This document shows, in pieces, positions 1 to 5,420 of a stretch of DNA of 6,084 nucleotides. The stretch is from an uncultured Bacilli bacterium. GTDB lineage: Bacteria > Bacillota_I > Bacilli_A > RF39 > UBA660. Every line of letters begins with the position of its first letter. Positions within the stretch are counted from its first letter, which is position 1. The position numbers and the translations under genes are program-made. The DNA is taken from assembly GCA_947588975.1 (NCBI GenBank), contig CANQAF010000056.1:1-6084 (forward strand), in the 5' to 3' direction. The notes beneath the pieces are model-generated. The model saw only the letters and a list, made by a program, of their open reading frames with translations. It did no database searches and was not told the DNA's origin.

Positions 1-8
1 TATCAATC

Positions 9-84
9 TGGTGGACTGTTAGGGATTCGAACCCTAGACCCACTGATTAAGAGTCAGTTGCTCTACCAACTGAGCTAACAGTCC
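9..84 (-). tRNA. tRNA-Lys (anticodon CUU), CCA encoded
   Basis: Read on the minus strand, the sequence folds into a complete cloverleaf. The 7-bp acceptor stem is GGACTGT/ACAGTCC, the D arm is GCTC-AGTTGGTA-GAGC, the anticodon stem is ACTGA/TCAGT, the variable loop is GGGTC and the T arm is TAGGG-TTCGAAT-CCCTA. The anticodon loop CTCTTAA places CTT at positions 34-36, so the tRNA reads the lysine codon AAG. The discriminator is A (position 12) and CCA is encoded at 11-9. All stems are fully paired. A CUU isoacceptor usually supplements a UUU one in AT-rich genomes; the UUU gene is not in this window. The trailer GATTGATA runs to the window edge, so its terminator is not visible. Confidence 0.97.
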
Positions 85-101
85 AAAATAAGCACAAATA
101 C

Positions 102-110
102 AGTATAACA
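102..110 (-). promoter_or_regulatory. extended -10 promoter of tRNA-Lys
   Basis: On the minus strand TGTTATACT forms an extended -10 (TGn plus TATACT). This predicts a start near position 95, about ten bases before the mature tRNA 5' end. The -35 region at the right distance (TAGTCA, 125-130) is poor, so the extended -10 probably carries the activity. This is read by eye and rests on position relative to the tRNA. Confidence 0.5.
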
Positions 111-147
111 TATATTCTTTCGTTTGACTAGTCCAAATTCAAAATAA

Positions 148-176
148 TTGAAATTCATTGAAATATCGTATATAAT
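148..176 (+). promoter_or_regulatory. strong sigma-A-type promoter of the micro-unit
   Basis: TTGAAA (148-153) and a perfect TATAAT (171-176) are separated by exactly 17 bp. The predicted start is about 183, the first base of the 22-bp palindrome. It points away from tRNA-Lys into the 183-455 interval. It is among the best promoter matches in the window. Confidence 0.72.
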
Positions 177-182
177 ATAATA

Positions 183-204
183 TGTATAAACAATTGTTTA
201 TACA
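183..204 (+). promoter_or_regulatory. perfect 22-bp palindrome, candidate operator or 5' hairpin
   Basis: The half-site TGTATAAACAA is followed directly by its exact reverse complement, giving 11 bp on each side with no mismatch. It starts at the predicted +1 of the promoter at 148-176, a usual place for a repressor operator. If transcribed, the same bases fold into a hairpin at the extreme 5' end of the RNA, just before an AAAAGGA ribosome-binding site. I do not recognise it as a LexA, CcpA, Fur, Rex or ArgR consensus site. Confidence 0.6.
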
Positions 205-221
205 AAAAGGACATATTTGAT

Positions 222-455
222 ATGCAAGTTGATGTGTTCTTTGGAGAGACATTTGAGTATTCTCAAATGTTTTTTGTTAATATAAAAATAATGGAGAATA
301 AAAGTACAATAATAAAATGTAAGAAATGTTCATGTTTACTCATATTCAACACCGCCTTTCCAATTGCGATTGCAAAAAGAAAGAAAACATCAATTATCAA
401 ATATATCCAAAAATATTATACCATTCGTATAACTTATAGTAAACATTTTTTTTAA
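222..455 (+). CDS. hypothetical 77-residue protein or relic with a CxxCxC motif
   Basis: The ATG at 222 follows AAAAGGA (205-211) by 10 nt, and the frame stays open to TAA at 453-455, just before the convergent stop of the YigZ gene. I do not recognise the product. A Cys pair of zinc-ribbon type (KCKKCSC) lies in the middle, and the C-terminal half is Lys- and Tyr-rich. No second CxxC pair is present, so no complete zinc site is seen. An internal ATG at 291 would give about 54 residues but has no clear SD. Against coding: a perfect intrinsic terminator (249-275) lies inside the first 18 codons. For coding: 77 open codons are unusual at this base composition. It could be a short gene controlled by attenuation, a decayed gene, or chance. 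Confidence 0.3.
   Translation: MQVDVFFGETFEYSQMFFVNIKIMENKSTIIKCKKCSCLLIFNTAFPIAIAKRKKTSIIKYIQKYYTIRITYSKHFF
249..275 (+). terminator. intrinsic terminator inside the 222-455 frame
   Basis: The 9-bp perfect stem ACATTTGAG/CTCAAATGT has a TATT tetraloop and is followed by an unbroken run of six T (270-275). This is textbook Rho-independent geometry on the plus strand. It would end the transcript from the promoter at 148-176 after about 93 nt. Confidence 0.72.
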
Positions 456-458
456 AAT

Positions 459-1052
459 TTATTTCTTGACATAACAATGATCATTTGTGATTTGATAAGA
501 AATCAAATAAACATTGATTTGATTTTTGATTTTTTCCCATTTGATATTTTCTACTTGAATATGATATTCAATTTTATCTTGATAGTCTGCTTTCAGAAGA
601 GCAATATCTTGTAATATGGAATCAATCTTTTGTTTATGTTCATAAGAAAACAGTAGAGTAATTTCTTTTCCTAAAGCAACATCTATATAGTTTGTTTGTT
701 CTAGTGCTTGTGTAACTGAATTGGTATAAGCACGAACTAATCCACCTGTTCCTAATAAAATACCTCCAAAATAACGTACGACAATGCATAAGATAAAATT
801 CATATTTTTCTTTTCTAGAACATTTAATATAGGTAGACCAGCTGTACCAGATGGTTCACCATCATCAGAACATCGTTTTTGTGTATCTATAATATATGCA
901 TAACAGTGATGTGTGGCATTCAAATGTTCCTTGTGAATTTGTTCTAAATATTGATTTACTTCTTGAATGGAAGTTACAAAAAATAAGTAAGTAATAAATT
1001 TAGATTTTTGTACTTGATATTCGGTTATACAATTTTGAGCGATGGAATGCAT
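459..1052 (-). CDS. yigZ: YigZ/IMPACT family protein (UPF0029 + DUF1949)
   Basis: The 197-residue product matches the bacterial YigZ/YvyE branch of the IMPACT family. Family hallmarks seen are NATHHCYAY (residues 45-53), CSDDGEPSGTAGLP (61-74) and VVRYFGGILLGTGGLVRAY (91-109), which form the UPF0029 fold. A DUF1949-type ferredoxin-like C-terminal domain (about 135-197) follows. Length is normal for the family. Eukaryotic IMPACT acts on Gcn2 translational control; the bacterial role is not settled, though RNA or ribosome binding has been suggested. The start at 1052 is preferred over ATGs at 1070 and 1064. It has GGTGAT six to seven bases upstream, it begins just before the conserved KSKFI segment, and the 1070 ATG would overlap the predicted -10. 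It is divergent from uvrC. Confidence 0.93.
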   Translation of the reverse strand: MHSIAQNCITEYQVQKSKFITYLFFVTSIQEVNQYLEQIHKEHLNATHHCYAYIIDTQKRCSDDGEPSGTAGLPILNVLEKKNMNFILCIVVRYFGGILLGTGGLVRAYTNSVTQALEQTNYIDVALGKEITLLFSYEHKQKIDSILQDIALLKADYQDKIEYHIQVENIKWEKIKNQINVYLISYQITNDHCYVKK

Positions 1053-1068
1053 AAATATCACCATATTC

Positions 1069-1077
1069 ATTATATCA
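1069..1077 (-). promoter_or_regulatory. extended -10 promoter of the YigZ gene
   Basis: The minus strand carries TGATATAAT, a perfect TATAAT with an upstream TGn. The predicted start is about 1062, which is the first G of the GGTGAT Shine-Dalgarno, so the 5' leader would be only about 10 nt. No good -35 is visible at the right spacing. Confidence 0.5.
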
Positions 1078-1093
1078 AAAATAATAGAAAATG

Positions 1094-1102
1094 TGGTAAA
1101 AT
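1094..1102 (+). promoter_or_regulatory. extended -10 promoter of uvrC
   Basis: TGGTAAAAT is an extended -10 (TGn plus TAAAAT) with a predicted start near 1109, at the first base of the uvrC Shine-Dalgarno. The leader would therefore be about 11 nt. No convincing -35 is present. The arrangement mirrors the YigZ promoter on the other strand. Confidence 0.45.
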
Positions 1103-1108
1103 AAGATT

Positions 1109-1115
1109 AGGTGAT
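1109..1115 (+). promoter_or_regulatory. uvrC ribosome-binding site that decides the start
   Basis: AGGTGAT lies 4-6 nt before ATG 1120. An upstream in-frame GTG at 1111 is part of this SD and so is not a plausible initiator, which removes three residues from the longest reading. Confidence 0.8.
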
Positions 1116-1119
1116 ATCT

Positions 1120-2898
1120 ATGAACGCAATCAAGCAAAAATTAGCGCTTGTTCCAAATAAACCAGGTTGTTATTTGATGAAAAACAAAGATGGTGTTATT
1201 ATTTATGTTGGAAAAGCCAAAAAATTAAAAAATCGTTTAAGTTCTTATTTCCGCGGAACACATACAGGAAAAACCGCAAAATTGGTAAGTGAAATTGTTG
1301 ATTTTGAATATATTGTCGTTGGTAGTGAAAAAGAATCATTAGTATTAGAAATTAATTTAATTAAAGAACATGATCCTAAATATAATATTTTACTTCGTGA
1401 TGATAAAAGTTACCCTTATATTGAATTAACAAATGAAAAAGTACCTCGTGTATTAGTCGTTCGTAGTTTAAATAAACGTAAAAATAAAAGTAGATTATAT
1501 GGCCCATATCCAAATGTAGTCGCTGCTAGAAATACCGTTAATTTATTAAATCGAATGTATCCTTTAAGAAAATGTAAAACATATAATAAAAGACCTTGTC
1601 TGTATTATCATATAGGGCAATGCTTAGGGTATTGTAGTAATCAAATAAAAGAAGAAACAATCTCTCAAATGGAACATGATATTATTCAATTCTTAAAAGG
1701 AGATCATACTTTAATTACAAAAAAAATAAAAGAAGAAATGTATATAGAAAGTGAAAAAATGAATTATGAAAAAGCTAAGGAATTAAAAGATTTACTTGAC
1801 TATATTGAAATTACTTTATCAAAACAAAAAGTAGAGATTAAAGATGACATTGATCGAGATTTGTTTGGATATTATGTTGACAAAGGATATTTGTCTGTAC
1901 AAGCTTTTTTCATTCGTGGTGGTAAAATTTTAGAAAGGCATTCCCATATTTTTCCACTTGTGGATGAAGTAGAAGAAGAATTGACTCGTTATATTGCAAA
2001 CTTTTATGAAAAGAATTTTTTACTTCCAAAAGAATTACTCGTTCCAAAAATAGTAGATGCGGAATTATTAGAATCTTTCTTTACTATTCCTGTTCGACAA
2101 CCTGTAAAGGGAGTGAAATATAAACTCATTGAAATGGCAAATAAAAATGCTGAAATTGCTCTCAATGAAGAATTTGAGTTGATCCAAAAAGATGAAAGCA
2201 GGACTGTTGATGCAAATGAAGAGTTAAAACATATTTTACATTTGGACCGTCTAGATCGAATTGAATTATTTGATAATTCCCATTTATTTGGAACTTTTAG
2301 TGTATCTGGAATGGTTGTATTTGTAAATGGTAAGCCAAGTAAAAATGATTATCGAAAATTTAAAATTACTGGAAATGGTAATGATGAATATGCAATGATG
2401 CAAGAAGTTACATATCGAAGATATTTTCGTGTTTTAAAAGATGGACTTACACCTCCAGATTTAATTATAGTAGATGGTGGTATTGGGCAAATTCATGTAG
2501 TAAGAGAGGTAATTCAAAGTTTAGGATTACATATTATGGTGGTTGGACTAAAAAAGAATGATAAACATGCTACTTCTAGTTTATTAGCATTTGATCCAAT
2601 TGAAGAAATTGAAATTGATAAAAAAAGTAATTTATTTTATTATCTAGAACGTATGCAAGATGAGGTCCATAATTTTACGATTCATTATCATAAACAAATT
2701 AGAAGTAAAGGCTCTTTAGAAAGTATTTTAGATCACGTAGAGGGTATTGGATCTGTTAGAAAAAAAGAACTACTTAAAAAGTATAAAACAATTACAAAAT
2801 TAAAACAGTTATCTGTAGAAGAATTAAAACAAATTTTACCTGAAAAGACGGCACAACATTTATATGAATTCTTAAAAAATTATGAACAAGAATCTTAA
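1120..2898 (+). CDS. uvrC: excinuclease ABC subunit C (UvrC)
   Basis: UvrC makes both incisions in nucleotide excision repair after UvrA/UvrB damage recognition. The 592-residue product is full length for the family. Domains in order: an N-terminal GIY-YIG nuclease (GCY at 16-18, YVG at 29-31, Arg39 and downstream LEINLIKEHDPKYN) for the 3' cut; a Cys cluster C152, C160, C168, C172 matching the iron-sulphur-type cysteines of UvrC; a UVR helical hairpin at about 200-230 (NYEKAKELKDLLDYIE) that contacts UvrB; an RNase H-like nuclease for the 5' cut with D385 in FDNSH, D452 in IVDGGIGQ and H517 in DEVHNF; and C-terminal helix-hairpin-helix motifs (VEGIGSVRKKELLKKY). All key residues appear intact. 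ATG 1120 is chosen because of its SD. No convincing terminator follows. Confidence 0.98.
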   Translation: MNAIKQKLALVPNKPGCYLMKNKDGVIIYVGKAKKLKNRLSSYFRGTHTGKTAKLVSEIVDFEYIVVGSEKESLVLEINLIKEHDPKYNILLRDDKSYPYIELTNEKVPRVLVVRSLNKRKNKSRLYGPYPNVVAARNTVNLLNRMYPLRKCKTYNKRPCLYYHIGQCLGYCSNQIKEETISQMEHDIIQFLKGDHTLITKKIKEEMYIESEKMNYEKAKELKDLLDYIEITLSKQKVEIKDDIDRDLFGYYVDKGYLSVQAFFIRGGKILERHSHIFPLVDEVEEELTRYIANFYEKNFLLPKELLVPKIVDAELLESFFTIPVRQPVKGVKYKLIEMANKNAEIALNEEFELIQKDESRTVDANEELKHILHLDRLDRIELFDNSHLFGTFSVSGMVVFVNGKPSKNDYRKFKITGNGNDEYAMMQEVTYRRYFRVLKDGLTPPDLIIVDGGIGQIHVVREVIQSLGLHIMVVGLKKNDKHATSSLLAFDPIEEIEIDKKSNLFYYLERMQDEVHNFTIHYHKQIRSKGSLESILDHVEGIGSVRKKELLKKYKTITKLKQLSVEELKQILPEKTAQHLYEFLKNYEQES

Positions 2899-3014
2899 AT
2901 ATATGCTTTTTATCATATTTTAAACTATCATAAATAATTATTTTACTCATAAATTGATATAAATATAGTATGATGAAAAAAGGCATAATATTGGTAAAAA
3001 AATAATTGATAACA

Positions 3015-3041
3015 TTGACAACTTTTTAAAAATGATGTAAT
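3015..3041 (+). promoter_or_regulatory. probable promoter of the zinc-ribbon operon
   Basis: A perfect TTGACA (3015-3020) is followed by TGTAAT (3036-3041), with a slightly short 15-bp spacer. The predicted start is about 3048, and the AGGAG SD lies at 3055-3059. The rest of the 168-bp gap after uvrC (2899-3066) is AT-rich with no gene and no clear terminator. Confidence 0.42.
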
Positions 3042-3066
3042 TTTATATTGAGATAGGAGTGTATGT

Positions 3067-4323
3067 ATGTTTTGTGGAGAATGTGGAACAAAGAATGAAA
3101 AAGGTGCGCGTTTTTGCGAAAATTGTGGCGCAAAATTAGAATTAGAAGTACCTAAAAAAACGAAAGTAAAATCCACTAATAATGAAAATTTGGGTACCAA
3201 ATGGAAAAAGTTATCCAAAACAAAAAAAGTAATTGGTGGAGTGATCCTTATTTTATTGATTGCATTATTTGCTATTTATACTATAATTAGCAATCAATTA
3301 TCACCAAAGACGATTGCAAAAAATTACTTTTTAGCAGTTGTAAATAAAGATGTAGATGCAATTTATGAATATATGGATATTGAAACAAGCGACTTTGCAA
3401 ACAAAGAAATGTTCTTAAAAATTTTTGATGATCAATATGATGATGAGGATGCAATGAAGTTATCAAATTATCGTGTTGGTAAAGTCAATATGAGTAAAGA
3501 TGGATTAACTGCAACTGTTACAATTTCTTATGTAGAAGATGGAGATAATGACACAGATATTGCAGAAATTACTTTAGTAAAACAAAAATCAAAAAAATAT
3601 TTGATATTTGATAATTGGTGCATATCTAAATCATTGTACCCAGTACAAGTAATTTCTAATTTTGAATTTAAAGCATTAAAAAATTCTAAAGTGAAAATTG
3701 AAGGAATTGAAGTAGATTCAAAATATATTGATAAAAAATCTTCTGATGAAACTTATGATGTTTATAAAATGCCTGCTATGTTTGCAACTGAATACGATGT
3801 TGTAGTAACATTACCAATGGGATTTGATATTGAAAATACTTTACGAGTTTCAGAATCTAATAATAAAATCAATATATCTGCTTTTGATGAAGATAATTTA
3901 TCAGATGAAATGATAAAAGAGTTAGAAGGATTGATTAAGACAGGATTACAAACTTTATATAATGGAGCTAAAGATAAACAAGATTTTAAATCAATTTCAG
4001 AGACTTTTGGTGACAAAAAAATAGATTTGAGTGATTTAGAAGATACTTATAATTCTTTAAAAAATAGTTTATCTAATGTTAATTTAACCAATATCAATTT
4101 TACTGAAGTTACCTTAAATGATTTTAGTACTTATGACGATTATTACCGTGTTGATGTAAAAACAAAATATAATTATTCATTGACGTACCAATCTGGTAAT
4201 GAAGTAAAAACACATGATAGTTCAGATTCCGATAGTATGTATGTTTACATAACATATGTAGATGGAGCATTTCATATTGTGGATGCTGGAAGTTTAAATA
4301 CATATTTTTCAAAATATTATTAG
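3067..4323 (+). CDS. TcaA/YvbJ-like zinc-ribbon membrane protein
   Basis: The 418-residue product starts with a cytoplasmic zinc ribbon (C3, C6, C17, C20, pattern CxxC-x10-CxxC). A Lys-rich linker and one transmembrane helix at about 55-75 follow (IGGVILILLIALFAIYTII), then a large ectodomain. The ectodomain has an NTF2-like first part (about 79-190, SPKTIAKNYFLAVVNKDV), a beta-rich middle (about 206-270), a helical linker (about 280-310) and a C-terminal NTF2-like part (about 345-415). This order resembles S. aureus TcaA (glycopeptide susceptibility, envelope) and B. subtilis YvbJ, so an envelope-associated role is inferred by analogy of architecture. The start has AGGAG 7 nt upstream. The second zinc-ribbon gene follows after 15 bp, so the two are probably cotranscribed. 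Confidence 0.82.
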   Translation: MFCGECGTKNEKGARFCENCGAKLELEVPKKTKVKSTNNENLGTKWKKLSKTKKVIGGVILILLIALFAIYTIISNQLSPKTIAKNYFLAVVNKDVDAIYEYMDIETSDFANKEMFLKIFDDQYDDEDAMKLSNYRVGKVNMSKDGLTATVTISYVEDGDNDTDIAEITLVKQKSKKYLIFDNWCISKSLYPVQVISNFEFKALKNSKVKIEGIEVDSKYIDKKSSDETYDVYKMPAMFATEYDVVVTLPMGFDIENTLRVSESNNKINISAFDEDNLSDEMIKELEGLIKTGLQTLYNGAKDKQDFKSISETFGDKKIDLSDLEDTYNSLKNSLSNVNLTNINFTEVTLNDFSTYDDYYRVDVKTKYNYSLTYQSGNEVKTHDSSDSDSMYVYITYVDGAFHIVDAGSLNTYFSKYY

Positions 4324-4338
4324 AAAGAAGGAAAGAAA

Positions 4339-5052
4339 ATGGCAAAATTTTGTACAAAATGTGGAAAAGAATTAATTGATGGCAAAGAATGTAGCTGTCA
4401 AAAAAATAGTAAAAAAGTAGAGGAAGTTACGAGTAGTTCTTCAATCGTAACAGAACTTGTTGATTTAGTAAAAGGTATGTTTGTATCACCAATTGATACA
4501 ATGAAATCATTTATTCAAGAAAAGAATCTTAATAATGCCTTTATTACACTAGGCGCAAGTGCAATAGCTATTGCTATTATGATTTGTGTTCTATGTAAAG
4601 AAATGATCGGTTCTATTATGGATTTGATGGGAATTTCATCAAGTTATATGGGAATGTTTGATTCCAACATCGAAATTCCTTATGCAAAAATTGCAATTAT
4701 GTCAATTTTAATTGTAGTTGCAACTTATGCATTGATTGCTTTAATTGCATACTTAATTAGTGCTAAATTATTCAAAAGTGAAACTAGTTATAAAAAAATG
4801 ATTACATGGCTAGGTGCCAATGCCGCTCTTATGACAGTAGTATATTTAGTTACAACTATCTGCATATTAATTAGTCTAAAACTTGCGTTAATAGTTTATG
4901 TAGTTGGAAGTTTATTGAATACATGTTATATGTATAAGGGATTAAAATTCGCATGTGATACTGATGAAAATAAACTAGCATATGTATATGTTCCATCAGT
5001 ATTAGTAGCAGCATTCATTATTGGATATCTTGCACCAAAAATTATGATGTAA
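4339..5052 (+). CDS. zinc-ribbon protein with five predicted membrane helices (Yip1-like)
   Basis: The 237-residue protein begins with a compact zinc ribbon (C5, C8, C18, C20, CxxC-x9-CxC). A Ser/Lys-rich linker follows, then a segment (VKGMFVSPIDTMKSFI, about 44-59) typical of Yip1-type bacterial membrane proteins. Five hydrophobic helices are predicted at about 67-86, 114-141, 157-179, 181-198 and 214-232. The specific function is unknown. The Yip1-like label rests on layout, not on a diagnostic motif. AAGGA lies 6 nt before the ATG, and the upstream gene ends 15 bp before it, so this is the second gene of an operon. The second Cys pair is CxC rather than CxxC, which may give a distorted or weaker zinc site. 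Both proteins would place their zinc ribbons in the cytoplasm. Confidence 0.78.
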   Translation: MAKFCTKCGKELIDGKECSCQKNSKKVEEVTSSSSIVTELVDLVKGMFVSPIDTMKSFIQEKNLNNAFITLGASAIAIAIMICVLCKEMIGSIMDLMGISSSYMGMFDSNIEIPYAKIAIMSILIVVATYALIALIAYLISAKLFKSETSYKKMITWLGANAALMTVVYLVTTICILISLKLALIVYVVGSLLNTCYMYKGLKFACDTDENKLAYVYVPSVLVAAFIIGYLAPKIMM

Positions 5053-5106
5053 TTGTATAGAAATCAATAAAAAACATAAAATAAAGTTAGAATTTGAAAA
5101 AAACTA

Positions 5107-5135
5107 TTGTAAAAAACAAGCAATTATGATATTAT
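5107..5135 (+). promoter_or_regulatory. promoter of tRNA-Met with extended -10
   Basis: TTGTAA (5107-5112) and TATTAT (5130-5135) are 17 bp apart, and TGA directly precedes the -10, giving an extended element. The predicted start is about 5142, 13 bases before the mature tRNA. The spacer and -10 lie inside the inverted repeat at 5114-5149. Confidence 0.6.
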
Positions 5136-5149
5136 GATATTGCTTGTTT
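5114..5149. repeat. 11-bp perfect inverted repeat overlapping the tRNA-Met promoter
   Basis: The arms AAACAAGCAAT (5114-5124) and ATTGCTTGTTT (5139-5149) enclose 14 bases that hold a tandem ATGATATT repeat. On the plus strand it could act as a terminator for the upstream zinc-ribbon operon, but only three T follow. On the minus strand a run of six T follows, but no minus-strand gene here needs it. It may instead be an operator or simply a read-through barrier upstream of the tRNA. Confidence 0.55.
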
Positions 5150-5154
5150 GAAAT

Positions 5155-5231
5155 GGCGCTGTAGCTCAGTTGGCTAGAGCAATCGGTTCATACCCGATAG
5201 GTCGAGAGTTCGAATCTCCCCGGCGCTACCA
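5155..5231 (+). tRNA. elongator tRNA-Met (anticodon CAU), CCA encoded
   Basis: A full cloverleaf is seen: acceptor GGCGCTG/CGGCGCT, D arm GCTC-AGTTGGCTA-GAGC, anticodon stem ATCGG/CCGAT with loop TTCATAC (anticodon CAT), variable loop AGGTC, and T arm GAGAG-TTCGAAT-CTCCC. The discriminator is A (5228) and CCA is encoded at 5229-5231. It is called elongator Met rather than initiator because the 1-72 pair is G-U and not the C/A mismatch of fMet. It is called Met rather than Ile2 because GGTTCATACCC matches Firmicute elongator Met genes. One A/C opposition is present in the T stem (second pair). Confidence 0.95.
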
Positions 5232-5268
5232 GATTGATAGAAAACTCGGAAAATTCGAGTAAAAATAG

Positions 5269-5296
5269 AAAACGTACTTGATAAAAGTACGTTTTT
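5269..5296 (+). terminator. intrinsic terminator after tRNA-Met
   Basis: The 11-bp perfect stem AAAACGTACTT/AAGTACGTTTT has a 5-base loop (GATAA), and its 3' arm ends in a five-T run. It lies about 38 bases after the tRNA 3' end. A small helix, ACTCG/CGAGT (5244-5260), lies between them. Confidence 0.85.
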
Positions 5297-5330
5297 ATGT
5301 TATGATGTATTTGTGCATGATACTTGCATA

Positions 5331-5377
5331 AAATAAAAAGGGAAGACTTAACTTTGCCGAGTTGAGTACTTGCCCTT
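5331..5377 (-). terminator. terminator of the small-peptide mRNA
   Basis: On the minus strand a long interrupted stem starts AAGGG-CAAG-TACT and closes with AAGT-CTTCCCTT. It carries single-base bulges and a CGGCA-type loop and is followed by TTTTATTTT. This is a good intrinsic terminator for the peptide transcript. The same arms are complementary to the 5' leader at 5533-5558, giving an alternative long-range fold. Confidence 0.65.
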
Positions 5378-5420
5378 AAGTGGTAAGCACTTAATCTATG
5401 CTAGATTGAGTGCTATTTCT
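5341..5420 (+). ncRNA. possible convergent antisense RNA (candidate antitoxin)
   Basis: A plus-strand RNA starting near 5341 would carry two stem-loops (5338-5377 and 5386-5414) and end in a weak ATTTCTTT tail. It would be fully complementary to the 3' UTR of the peptide mRNA. A -10-like TAAAAT lies at 5329-5334, but no good -35 is seen. Support for a plus-strand RNA: the 12-bp hairpin at 5386-5414 keeps a U-G pair on this strand, which becomes an A/C mismatch on the other. This is a hypothesis drawn from the layout of known type I pairs such as bsrG/SR4. Confidence 0.25.
5386..5414. repeat. 12-bp hairpin at the stop codon of the small peptide gene
   Basis: AGCACTTAATCT and AGATTGAGTGCT pair across a 5-base loop (ATGCT). 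One pair is U-G in plus-strand RNA and A/C in minus-strand RNA. On the peptide mRNA the helix starts inside the TAG stop codon. Its AGCACTCAA arm on the minus strand is the exact complement of TTGAGTGCT in the peptide mRNA leader, so the two folds are mutually exclusive. Confidence 0.6.

Larger units (their letters stand above)
183..276 (+). ncRNA. candidate small RNA or attenuated leader, about 93 nt
   Basis: This is the predicted transcript between the promoter at 148-176 and the intrinsic terminator at 249-275. It would have a 5' hairpin from the palindrome, a single-stranded stretch with an SD-like AAAAGGA (205-211) and an ATG at 222, then the terminator hairpin. Two readings fit: an independent small RNA, or a regulated leader whose read-through would express the frame that continues to 455. 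I see no known riboswitch or T-box motif. The claim rests only on the promoter and terminator geometry. Confidence 0.45.

Noticed and set aside
124..129. TTGACT as a -35 element on the plus strand
   Set aside because: No -10 lies at 16-18 bp; the TTGAAA/TATAAT pair at 148-176 is far better.
2901..2921. ATATG/CATAT hairpin followed by TTTT as a uvrC terminator
   Set aside because: The stem is only five pairs, almost all A-T, too weak to support a terminator call.
2792..2986. Minus-strand open frame of 64 codons
   Set aside because: It lies mostly antisense to the conserved UvrC C-terminus and an AT-rich gap, has no SD and no recognisable product.
2902..2987. Imperfect inverted repeat between TATGC-TTTTT-ATCATA and a copy near 2969-2987
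   Set aside because: It needs several bulges, consists mainly of A and T runs and spans about 50 unpaired bases; chance is likely in such AT-rich DNA.
3063..3065. Alternative ATG just before the zinc-ribbon start
   Set aside because: It is out of frame with the conserved CxxC protein; ATG 3067 has ideal spacing from AGGAG.
2943..3218. Minus-strand open frame of 91 codons
   Set aside because: It is antisense to the zinc-ribbon start and its promoter, and has no SD or family features.
3762..4357. Minus-strand open frames within the TcaA-like gene
   Set aside because: Both are antisense shadows of a gene with clear domain structure and lack ribosome-binding sites.
5155..5231. Initiator tRNA-fMet or lysidine-modified tRNA-Ile2 for the CAU anticodon
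   Set aside because: There is no C1/A72 mismatch as in fMet, and the anticodon arm GGTTCATACCC matches elongator Met rather than Ile2.
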